From assembly GCA_037447655.1 (NCBI GenBank), contig JBBHKE010003371.1, positions 1-64,000 of the forward strand: 64,000 bases of DNA, written 5' to 3'. Both the position numbers and the translations under genes were made by a program. The stretch comes from Zygnema cylindricum. Lineage: Eukaryota; Streptophyta; Zygnematophyceae; Zygnematales; Zygnemataceae. Positions 20,933 to 32,400 of this stretch are shown piece after piece (within the stretch, counting starts at the first letter, position 1; every line of letters begins with the position of its first letter). A model generated the notes under the pieces. That model saw only the letters and a program-made list of their open reading frames with translations, searched no databases and was not told the DNA's origin.

Positions 20933-22958
20933 GTCAAGCTGGGGTAGTGAATAGTAATCAAAGGAGGGAGAGTGAGAGAGAGTTAAAGTGAGCCGTGAGT
21001 GGCGGTATCATGTTGGAGAAAGGGGTTTACGTGCCTTTAAAGGTCAATGGATATTGAGCAGAAAAAAAGCAGCTGACTTTATGGTCAAAACTTAGTATCG
21101 AAAGTGGTCAAAAGTGGTCCACCATTCGGATGAGTGCAAACAGTTCTAGGTGGATGTCAAGGTCCACATAGTCACTAGGTAACTGAAAAAAAAATCTAAT
21201 TAGCTGATTAGTGTTTAGCTATTTTAACTAAAGAATTTTTCATTGAGTTCATTTTTGGATTTATCCAATCGACGATCGTATGGTACACCGCCAATCGCTA
21301 TTAGAGTAAAGGAATAAATAGCGTAAAAAAAAATTAGTGTTATTAACGCTAAAAAAAAAAAAAAAAAACCATTCTACTAATTAATCATTAACTCTAATTT
21401 GGGTTTTTTGAATAATAAATAACCGCCGTATCGATGTCTATGTCAATATATGTATTCGTACAAAATCTGACAATTCGTACGGCAAAATTTGAATATTCGA
21501 GTTTGGGTCATTTTTTCCAGTGCACATTCACATGCGTGCGCAATTACATTAAATGGCATTTTGTACATTCTATTTACAAAGTACATTTTGGTACGGACAA
21601 ACCTGTCCTTACACCACACTAAACATTGCATTGTACATCCGTTATTAACGCTAATTAAAAAAAAAACCCTAAAAGGCGTGAAAAAGAAAATATAATTATG
21701 GATTGTATTTCAGGTTTAAAATTTTTAAAAAAGGGCACCGAATTAGCGTTATTTACTCTAATAGCGATTGGCGGTGTAGTTAACAAGAGTTAGTGTATTA
21801 CAGTATTGCTCAATGATATTTTCTCACTACCATACTATCTCTTTACTAATATCTGTTTTTTCAATGTTTTTTATTTAATTGTGGTCACCTTTATACCTTT
21901 GTATGAAAAAGATTTTTCATTTTCCAATCTGGTTGCCTAGTTCCTACTGGCTTACAACACTAATCTAGGACATTTCTAAAGCCATTGCACAGTTTCAACG
22001 TCTCACATATGGAGTCACGTCCTTTTTATTTCTCCATTGATAATCGTTCAAAGTTCGTTTCTAGGTACAACCTTAGTATAACGTACTGATCGATAACATA
22101 GTCATGATCAATTGTTAGCGCCGTAGCTTAAAAAAGAAGACATAGCAAAAAGTAAATTTATCAACTGGTGAAAGCTCTAACACAATTTGTAAAGACCGGA
22201 ACCAAAGTGCATTGCCACATACAGACCAATAAAAAAAAAAAAAATCCTAATAAAATTGGTTCTCCAATTTAAGTGACTTTTGTTCCACAAGTATTTTCAG
22301 AGAATTGTGACAAAAGGCATTTAAAAAGATTTTTCAACCTATGAGTCAACTATGATGCGATTTATATACCGCCAAATAAAACACCCACTGACACACAAAT
22401 ATACGGTTACTAAAAAACATAGCCGATACTATTAAGCAAATTGAGAATTAACCCAACCACCTAGAGTTGCTCCAAAAGTTTTCAACCAATAAAATCTCAC
22501 AACTCATGTACGACCAAAGTAAACACCCACTAGAACAAACTGTTTTACGACAAAAAAAAATAAAAATTCAGTACTGGCAACTAAAAAATAGCCCAAAATG
22601 AAACCAAACAAATGGACTATTTCTACTCGTCATCAGTAAATAAAGCCAATTTCCATATTTTAGACCAGAAAAGTATTGAGTAGATTGAGACAATCGTCAA
22701 AATGAGCTTGCCGCACTGCTTTCCAAACTTTCTTACTAGCGCCAAGTTCTCTTCCAGCACAATTTTCCAGAAAGATATAATAGATTTGCGTTGTTTCCTG
22801 TTGACCGTTACTTGAATATCTGTCTTCTTTTCTCCACGTCATCAATTTTTTTTTTCCATATCGTGTAGCTTAACGAAGCCTATTCATGAGACGGTGTATG
22901 ATGGCCAAAGAAAAGAGGCAATCCCAACCAAATTTCCTGAACCAATGAAGCAACGGAT
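20933..22958. repeat. dispersed/segmental repeat S, copy 1
   Basis: Aligns in the same orientation with 62699-63927. Shared phrases include GGTAGTGAATAG, GGTCAAAAGTGGTC, AAATAAAACACCCACTGAC, AATAGCCCAAAATGAAACC and GAGACGGTGTATGATGGCC. This copy is longer because of the E4 insertion (21286-21776), a roughly 260-base block near 21815-22090 and a roughly 95-base block near 22275-22370. No coding function is recognised. Confidence 0.8.
21286..21776. mobile_element. TA-flanked TIR element E4
   Basis: Ends CACCGCCAATCGCTATTAG and CTAATAGCGATTGGCGGTG, perfect inverted repeats extended by AGTAAA/TTTACT. TA is duplicated at 21284-21285 and 21777-21778. The other copy of the host repeat (63090-63091) shows the undisturbed single TA. 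491 bases, non-coding, same family as E1/E2. Confidence 0.9.
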
Positions 22959-23295
22959 AATATTGTCAAAAATATCAAAGTCATGTTATTTCCTCAATAT
23001 GGTAGGATCATGGGCAACATATTTGTGTAGCAAGGTACACTTAGATGAATATCAACTTCAAGTTTTGGAAAAATGACGAAACCATGTTAAAATATTTTGA
23101 ATCTTCCAATTATCCTTCGTGCACAAAATAACAAGCCATTCTAAAACCAACAAAAGACAACATATAACGTCAAGTCAATTGGTGATCGTACAGTTTAAGT
23201 CCATTCAAACCGAGACAATCCAAATAAAAGGTCAACCAAAATGACTCTTGAGTTGCAACATTACTTTGTTCAATTTAGAACTCATACCTTTAAAA
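22959..23295 (-). other. sequence 3' of LRR-B
   Basis: AT-rich, between the LRR-B stop and repeat S. It presumably includes the LRR-B 3' untranslated region; no clear polyadenylation signal or further exon was identified. Confidence 0.4.
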
Positions 23296-23435
23296 TTAGG
23301 AAAGTATAAGACGAGATGGAGGGGGCCGACGAGGTGGCAAAGGACGAGGCGGAGGGCGACGAGTTGGTGGAGGGGGTGGTGATCGATGAGGTGATTGAAG
23401 GGGTGGTGGACTTACTGATGGTGGTGGACGAATTA
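23296..23435 (-). CDS. LRR-B exon 12 (Pro/Arg-rich tail, stop)
   Basis: Follows a TTGTTCTAG acceptor. Reads IRPPPSVSPPPLQSPHRS, then PPPPPTRRPPPRPLPPRR, and ends SRLILS-TAA at 23298-23296. A GTATGAG donor-like site lies just after the stop, so if the stop is real it marks the end. Confidence 0.65.
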
Positions 23436-26400
23436 CTAGAACAAAGAAAAAATACGGCGACATACAAATGGTAAACTTATTTCTTTTCGACCCTTAGATA
23501 ACGCTAGCCAAAAATTATGAAAGTTTTATTCAATGAAAGGAGAACGCTCAAATATCATCATGCAAGAAGAAACAGTAACTTTGAAACTGCATGGATACAT
23601 TACCAAAGGGTGGAAAGTGCAAGGGTCATGATACCAGAGAAAATAAAATTATGCAAATTTTGCTTACGCCATACAGAGTGGCTCCATTTTTGGTGGACAT
23701 CATTGCAAAGACAAAGACTTACAGTTGCAAGTGTATTTGTTCACTATATTAGTGTAACCTTTATTGCAAGCACATCCCCGTGTCGCCCCATTTGTGCTAT
23801 TGGAGCAAATCCCGTTTCCCCCACATAGCCCTCCCACTTGTGTCGCATTGCAAAACGCTTGACATTCGATTTTACTTCGTTGAAGACTGGAGTTGCATCC
23901 TGATGGAAGGTTTGAGCCAAACAGGCAGTTGGCAGCCAACTCCCCGCAGTTTTTTGACAATTTGTTGACTCGGAAAGCAGGCCTGGTCAAATAGTTGTTT
24001 GAAACATCACTGTTCATAAGGTCCATAAAAGTTTCATGAAAACACGTGATTTAAAATTGAAGATTCTCTAAGGCATGAAACGTGACGAGCGTCAAACTCA
24101 AAATAGACAAGTTTTAGCCAAATTTAAATGCATGTTTAGATATTGGATTTCAATGAAATTTGCTTACTAATGCGTAACACCCCTTGCTTCCCGTCCCCCT
24201 AACAAATTTACAAACACAATTGTTATTTTTGGCAAAATTGCAACGTGGAAATTTGAAAACCAAATTGGAAATAAAAATGTACATTAAATGATGAATTTTG
24301 AAAACAAATTTGATTTCGCTTTCCCTTTGGTAGCTTTCAATGGGTTGCTGTTTTTGTTTTTTTGCTTTTGTGATAGAGTTATTCCGGGTTTAAGGCATTG
24401 TGTTTATTTTAGGTAATGATAAAAAACAAAATAGTATTACAATAATAACAATATAAAATTTGTATAAACATCGATTAAAAACCTGTTGAAAACAAAGTTG
24501 TTCCGACTCTTGAAAATCCGACTTGGAAAGTCAGAAACAAATTAGTGTGAGCTTTAGGAAAAGTAGAATGAAAGGAAAAAGGAAAGGGAGGGTTCCCTCA
24601 AAACCCTCTGATTGAACCCCCTCCTTTTCTCCCTCCCCTAGTTTTCCAGATGATTATCATTTGCAATTGTTATCTTCGTCTTGATTTTTGAGTTGTTTAA
24701 TTTCTATTCGTTTTTCTTTCAGCAGCTTATAGATTTAGATTTTTGCGATACATTTTTTTTAAAGAATTTCCAACATCATCCCATAAGGATTTTCTGTTAT
24801 TACAATATTGGAAGTTTCAATCCCTTTCTTCAATTGGTTTCGTTATACTCAATGCTTCAACTTCTTCGTGATTGTTTTAAAATATATGGTTTTAAAACAT
24901 AAAAGTATCCATCATATTTTTTGTTCTTCAAATTTTGAAGACTATACATCTATTATTGGGTTCTTTGATGTGTTTATTACTGTTTTGTTTCTGTGAGTTT
25001 TCATCGTTAACGCCCTTTTGTCCTATACATTCAAAATTTCACCCTGCTTATTAACCCTTCCGTCTCCTCCCTCTTTCCTCCCTCTTTTCCGCCTCCAGTC
25101 TTTAGCCCTTTTCAGCGCTCTACTTCACTTCTCCTCTCCGCACCTCCCTTTCCCCGTCCCCTTTCTCTTTCTCACTTCTCCCTTCCCCCTTCACCTTTTC
25201 CTTTCCCCCTCTCCCCAACCCTTTGTCCTGTCCCCTCTCACCTTTCCCCGTCTCCTCTCTTTCCGCCACTCCCCATCACCCTCCCTCTCACCACCTTTCC
25301 CTTCTCTCTCCTCTCTTGGCTCCCTCCATTCATCCCTTCCATATTGCAACAAAGGGTAGCCCCTCTTCCTACTCTCCTCTCATTATACTCAGATCGAAGA
25401 AAGAGGGGGTAGGGCTCTGATCTTTCCTCCCTCTTTGACGCATCTAATAGAGGTTAGAGGATAGAGGAGAGGGGAGAGGGGAGGCTAGAGGGGCATGTTA
25501 GCCTATTGTCGGCCATAGCCTTTTTCTCCTCCCTTTCTTTTTGTTTAAGTATCACTCTATTCTCTCTCTTCCCCTTCAAGATCAGAATTACAAGCTAACT
25601 TACTGGAACCACTTGCACTGATAAACGCTAATCCCAATAATCTACCCTCTTCCTCTCCCCTAAATCTGCCCTCTCCCTTTCTGTGTCCATCTCCCTCTCA
25701 CTCTCCTTCTCCCTCTCCTCTCCCTCTACCTATCCACTAAATCGACACCCTCCCTCTCCCTCTCTCTCTCAAAAACCTGTCCATTCCTTTTCCTTCTCTC
25801 TCCCTCTCCCTCTCTCCTACATCGACGCGCTCCCTCTCTCCTCCTACCGCTTTTTCACTCTCCCTTTCTTTCCTCATTTATTTATCGCTTTGTCCTTTTC
25901 CTCTCCTTCTTCCTCTTCCTCTCCTTTTCTTTCTCTCTCTTTTTCCCTCTCCCTCTTCCTTTTTTTTACTTTCACTATTTTTCCCTCTTTTTAGCAAACA
26001 TTATTCTGTTTGCTGCTCGGCTCTCTCTTTCTCGTCTTTTCTCCGTCCCTCTATGCCCCTCGATGCTCGTCTTTTCTGAATTGCCTATTCTCAGTTTCAC
26101 ATTGCAGGAAGTGGAGAACAAGATTATAAAAGGTGTACTCAATACAGTGGATGGTTTTCTTTTGGCCGTAGAACGTATTATAGGTGCACGGCAGTGATAT
26201 TGTTAAGATATAAAGGGGAGGAGTTTTATATAAATGTAGGGGATAGGAAAAAGGTTGATGTCACTCTCTCTCCCTCTCTCGATTCTAGCCCCTAGCCTCC
26301 CTCTCCCCCTCTTCCGTGGCCAAAACCTTACATTCCTATTCAAGCCACTCCACTTTGACACTTAAACTGTACTATTGCCGCTCTCTTACCTCCCTCTTGT

Positions 26401-29400
26401 TGCCATTCTCTCCCTCCACGTATTATTGCCTATTTCTCAAATGTTCGTTCCTCTCATCTATGAACCCCATCTTTTTTTTCAATTATCCACTCTATCAGCC
26501 CACACTGACCCCCATTCTCGGTGCCTTTTTACTGCCAACCTTTTCATCGCTCTTTTCCCCTCTCAACGATCATCGAATCCTTTTATTCTCACTCTCTCTC
26601 CTCCCTTACGTCCACTGGCCACTTTCTCTTCCCCTTCTAACCGTCAACTTCTCGCCCCCTTGACCGTCGTTCTCGCCCTTCCCTCTTACCGCCGCCTCCT
26701 CTTCCCGCATTTGTTGTGTAGGAAAGAGAAGAAGAGAGGGAGGGAAAAGGTAGGAGGAAGATAGGTGCGAGAAGAGCAAGAGTGAGATAGGGTTGAATAG
26801 GGGCAAGGTAGGGAGGCACGAGAGGCAGAAGGAAATAGACTTTGCGTGCAAGAAATGACGAATAAGACATGAAAATGTACAGAGGATTGGTGGTGAGAAG
26901 GTAGGAGGAGAACGATGGGAGGATAGGGAGGGTAAGAGAGGGTTTTGTACACACATTAGCGATATTTTTTTAACCCTTACTCGCAATTTGAGTCTTGTAT
27001 CACTTTAAGTTTTTTTGAAGATGTTATTCATCGTGTATATGTTTTCTTGCTCAAAGAGACTATTAAATATATCCAATTTATATTTTTTTTTTTGAAGAAT
27101 TCTAATGCAAACATTTATTCAATCAATAAAGTAAACGAAATATAAAGAAGTAATTAGCAATAGAGCTGTTTACCACAAACATTCAATTACGAAAAATCCT
27201 TTTTGACTCAAATCCAATTTTCATGTCAAATTCTAGCCCATTTTATTAAAAATAATTGGCATTACTCATGATCCAATCTTACAATTCCTTAAGGCTTGAG
27301 AGTTGAGCGAAGGACGATGGAATGCTTCCACTCAACTGGTTGCTATTTAGACGTCTGTGACAACCGAGTATACCAACCCCACCAACATCCCCTCCCCACG
27401 AAATGCCTTTTAGTTAGATCGAGCTTAATTTTACTATTCATAAAGATGTAAATTGCTTCGAAGTATTTTCTTTCCAGCATCTATTCTTTGCCACAAACCC
27501 TTCTTTTTTCCTTATGCCCGAAGTTCAAATTACTTTTTATCCCACTATCCGTGAAGCAATTTGATTTGTTTATATTTCAATCTTACAATGCACTAAGGCT
27601 TGAGAGTTGACCGAAGGACGACGGAATGCTTCCACTCAACTGGTTGCCACTTAGATATCTGTGACACCGAGTATAAAAAACCCACCAACATCCCCTCCCC
27701 ACGAAATGCCTTTTAGTTAGTACGAACTTGAACTTGCAATTCATAAAGATGTAAAGGTTGACCAAAGGACGATAAATTGCTTCAGATTGTTTTTTTTCCA
27801 GCATCAATTATTTGCAACAAACCCTTATTTTTTCCTTAAACCCTATACTCCACTATCCGTGAAGCAATTTGATTTGTTCATAATTCGATCTTACAAAGCC
27901 GCAATTGGATTTGTTCATAATTCGATCTTACAAAGCATCAAGAGTTGGGAGCTGAGAAATGGACGAAGGAATACTTCCACTCAACCGATTGTTATCTAGA
28001 GTTCTATGACACCGAGAATTCTCACCCCAACAACCTCCCCCCCACCCAAATGGCTTTTAGTTAGAATCAGTTAGAAGAGGATAAACCAAAATAGATTAAG
28101 TATTGCACCTAAAACTTATTTTATCCAATGTGACACGTGGAAAAATCGGAAATTAAATATTTTCACTAATTTTCCTTGAAAGTGGTGATATTGAACTTAT
28201 CATCCCCTCGCCTCAAAAAAAAAAGAAAAAAAAAACTCTTCAACATAATTCGTTTTTACGCCCAAATAGACCCCTTAACAAACCTGTGTGTGCTCTCTTT
28301 CCGGTTATATCTTTATTTTTTTCTTTCTTCCTTGTATCTTTTGTTTCTCTTATCCAAACCTAGTGTGACAAGTATTGTGGGTATAGTTGGAGGTCTCTTT
28401 ATAATTTGAACACTATGGCTAACCTTTATGATAACTATAAAAAGATGAGATTTTTTGGGAATGGATTTATTGCGCTGCCAAAAACAATGGGTATTTTTGG
28501 TTTTTCCTCCTAAGTATTTCATAGAGTATTTTATGGAAAAAGGAGATTTGTAAGGATTTTTTATATTATCTTTATGCGCTTCACTTCAAAGACATCTTAT
28601 TTATCGGAAACGGGAATTATGTGGGCTTGGATTGATTGCTGGATTGTTCAAAAGTTCTCTAGAGATACTTATCCTCAATTGTCAACATCTCTTTTTTTCT
28701 CCTCTCTTTCTCTCTCTCCCCTTTTTTTCTCTTATGCATAGTCTTTAATCAATCATCTAATTCCAAAGCCCATTTGATAGCGTTGCACTTTATCATAAAA
28801 GTACCAAACATGATATAACATACAAAAATTGAAAAAAATGATTTTTGAATCTCATGTTTAGGTTGTTGGGTTGTTGGTTTCTAGAAAATTAAAAAAAAAT
28901 CATACTAAAATCACAATTTACTAGTATCATGATATGCTACTAATATTTTGAAAATTTGAAATCTGACCACCTTATCCCAAAATTTTTCCAACAATTTTCC
29001 AAACATCTATATGGGAAATGAATGTATGTAAATGGATGGTATTTAAGTAGCAAGGCAAGAGAGAGTTTGTGTATGAAGTATCAAATCGTTCACCGGATCT
29101 TTTTATACCCACTGTAAAAGGTAGCCTTACTCTACGTTAGATGTCATACTCTTTACCTAGATCAAAGTGGCGAAAAGAAAGTCAAGCAATGGAAGCTTAA
29201 AAATTGAAGGAGATTTCGAATTGTAATAAGTGCGGTTCTTGACAACTCATTTTTTGTTAAAAATGAATCTAGGTCTATGATATGATAATTTCTTGGAGAT
29301 TATTCTCTTTAAATAAAATGTAAAATGGAGGTGTTTAGTTTCACGGCGTTTAAATTCAAAAATTCTTACAAAAATATGAGGGATTTCAATTGATCGATGG

Positions 29401-32400
29401 ACGATGGAATGGTTCCACTCAATTGGTTGTCACTTAGTTCTCTATGGCAATAGGCGAACCCTCTCCCACAAACAATCCATTCCCCCCAAATCCCACTTAG
29501 CGAAAGCTGGATAACAAGACACCACAACAACGTTTAGTAAATTCTTGCTCAAAGTTGTAAATATTCATACAACATCACACTTTTTACCGCTGCCTTTTGT
29601 CTCTTCCGTTGCCTCTCCATCTCCTTCTCCGCCCCCAACTCACGCTCCCTCTCCCTCTCTGATTTCCTCTCCATCTTCCTCTCTCCTTATCTTTCCTCTC
29701 TTTCTACCTCCCTTTCTCCCTTCCTATTTAACTCTCCCACTTTGACCCTCTCTACCTCTCCTCCTCTCCTCACTAACTCTCCGCTCTATTTGTACCTCTC
29801 CCCCTCCCACTCCCTACCGCTCTCCCTCTCCCTCTCCTCCCTCTTCCTCTCGCTCTCCCTCTCACTCTCCCTCTCCTCGTCACACTCTCCCAATCCCCCT
29901 CTACCTCTCCCTCCCACGCACCCTCCCCCCTTTCTCCCTTTCCAACTCCGGCACTCTTCTCCTATCCGTCACCCTCCCTATCTCCCTCTCTAAATATTTC
30001 CCACTCCCTCGCCTTCTACGCATCTACTTCTCTCCCACTCTTCTTTTCTATCTTGTTCCCTCTTCCCCATTCTCCCATTCTCTCTGTCCCCATATCTCCC
30101 TCTCCCTCCTTTACTCATCTACCTCTCTCCCTCCCTCCCACTCTCTCCCTCTCTTATAGTGTTTTACCCTATCTCTCTGCCTACCCACTCCTTTCATCTA
30201 ACTATCCCCCCTCCCCCCCCCCCTCCCTCCCATCCCCCCTCCCTCCCTCCCTCCCTCCCTCCCACCCTTTCTATTACCTTCCCTCTCCCTCTCTATTTTC
30301 AGCTCTCAATTTCATCTATTTCTCTCCCTCCACCGAACTATCTCGCTCCCTCTCACTATCCCCCTTTCTACGTCTCCCCGTCTCCCCCTCTCCACCTCTC
30401 TTTCTCCCTCTTCCTCCATCCTTTCCGCCCTCCCCTCTCAACCCCTTTCCCCCGCTCACTCCCTGTGCTTCGCTTCCTGTCTAGCACTTTTTTTTGGCTC
30501 TATCCGACCCCTCAACCCCCCGACTCTTCCCCCCTCTCGCCACCCTCTCTGCCTTGTTCTCTCTCTCTCTCCCCACTTCACGCTTTAGCCCCTCGCCCAC
30601 TCTCCCCCTCATCCCCTCTCCCCCCTTCCTCCTTCACGTCTTTCCTTCTTGCCCTCTTCCCCGTTTCCCCCCTTCCCCACTTCCCCGCATTCCCTCTTTC
30701 CCTCTCTCCCATCTTGCCCTCTTCCCTTCTTTCCCACTTCCTCTCTTTTTCTCTTCCCCTCTTCTCCTTTTCCCCTCTTTCCCTTTTCTTCTCTTCCCAT
30801 CTTTTCCTCTAATCCACTTCCCTCTACCCCTCTGTCCCTCTCCCACTCTTCCCCTCGCCCCCTCCGCTTTTCTCCACCACTACCCCTCTATCCCCCCTCC
30901 CCCTCTCTCTCTCCCTCGCCCCTTCTCCCCCTCACCCCACCCATTGCAATTCTCATCTCCATGCCCCTACAGCTACCCCTCCCTTTTCCCATCCCCACCA
31001 TCCCCTTTTCCCTGCCGTCCTTCTACACCTTCCCCCACTCCCCCCTTCCCCCGTCCCGTCTCTCTCCGTCTCCCCCTCCCCTCTCCTCCCCTCCATCGCC
31101 CTCTCCTCCCTCACCTTCCCTCCTTTTCTGTCCCTCTTCCTTCCTCCCACAGTTTCAGAAATCTATCTCACTTCTTTCCTCACTCCTAGCGTACCTACAC
31201 CTCATCCCCTCTCTTTATCCCTTTCTCCCTTTTCCTCCCTCCCTCTCCTTGTCCCAATCCTCCCGAGTAAGAACATTTAGAATGGATCTATTGCGTTGCC
31301 AATTTACAGTTTTTATTTTTGGTATTTTCTACTAATCTTTTTATAGAATATTTGAAGGAAAAAGGAGATTTGTATGGTTTTTTCAATGTATTGATATTCA
31401 ATTTACTCAAAAGACATTTTAGCTATCAAAAAAGAAAAAAGAGAGACTAAATTTTGTGGTGGATTGTTTGGAAGTTCTCTCGAGATAGTTATCCTCAATC
31501 GTCAACACATCTCTCTTTCTCCTCTCTCTCTCTCTCTCTTTTTTTTTCTTAGGTTTTCAATTATTTCACTTTATCAAATGAAACAAAAAGACGGGGAATG
31601 CACATGAAACATTTCCAATTACTTTTAAAACTTCGTCTCGACAAATTTGAGCAATTTTAACGCATTTTTCAAGGAAATTTTTGAAATTTCATCGCATTTA
31701 TGATGCCATGCACTTTTTAGATTGGTCCATGGCATTTATAAGGGACTCATCTCAAGTGTGTGGGGTGGAAGCGAAAGATGGCAAAGGAAAGGGGAGGGAA
31801 TGTAAATAGTGAGGCAAAAAAAAATTTGTTTTTCCAAATTTCAAAGCATTCAACAAATCTTTCCGTACTCATTCTGAGCTCTAATCTTAATCTACATGGA
31901 GAGTCACAATTTTTAACTAAATCGTGCAGTTTAATGGAAGTAGAGAAGTGGAAACTTAAAAATTCAAGTAGATTTTTTACTGTAATCTGTGCACTTCTTC
32001 AAAATCCATTTTTATTAGAGTGAATCGAGGTCTATGATAATTTCTTGATGATTTTTCTTTTTCTTGTAAAACACTAAATACAGGTGGTTTATTTTCAATA
32101 TTAAAATAAAAAAGTCTTACAAATCTGTGAGAGATTTCATTTGACCAATGGACGATGGAATGCTTCCACTCAAATGGTTGTTGTATAACATTCTGTGGCA
32201 ATTGGCAAACCCCCTCCCACAAACATTCCATTTCCCACAAATGCCATCTATTTAGCAGGAACTAAAAAAAAAAATTAGAGTTTGAAAATTAAGATTTTAA
32301 AATTTAACCTTTTGCGCATTATTTTCCTAACATTTATAAATGAATATTTTAATGGAAAAAATGATATTCAAATTGTTGTTGCTACCATTCTGATTTTGCT

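Larger units (their letters stand above)
24010..27282 (-). other. LRR-B intron 10
   Basis: 3.3 kb intron. Contains a polypyrimidine tract (about 25035-26010), a second one (26270-26700) immediately followed by a polypurine tract (26715-26940), and AT-rich sequence. No gene recognised. Confidence 0.65.

Noticed and set aside
30159-31335. Long plus-strand frames (217, 231 and 228 codons) rich in Pro, Ser and Leu
   Set aside because: They overlap one another in different frames of a 1.7 kb C/T tract, with no start context or domain; low-complexity artefacts inside an LRR-B intron.
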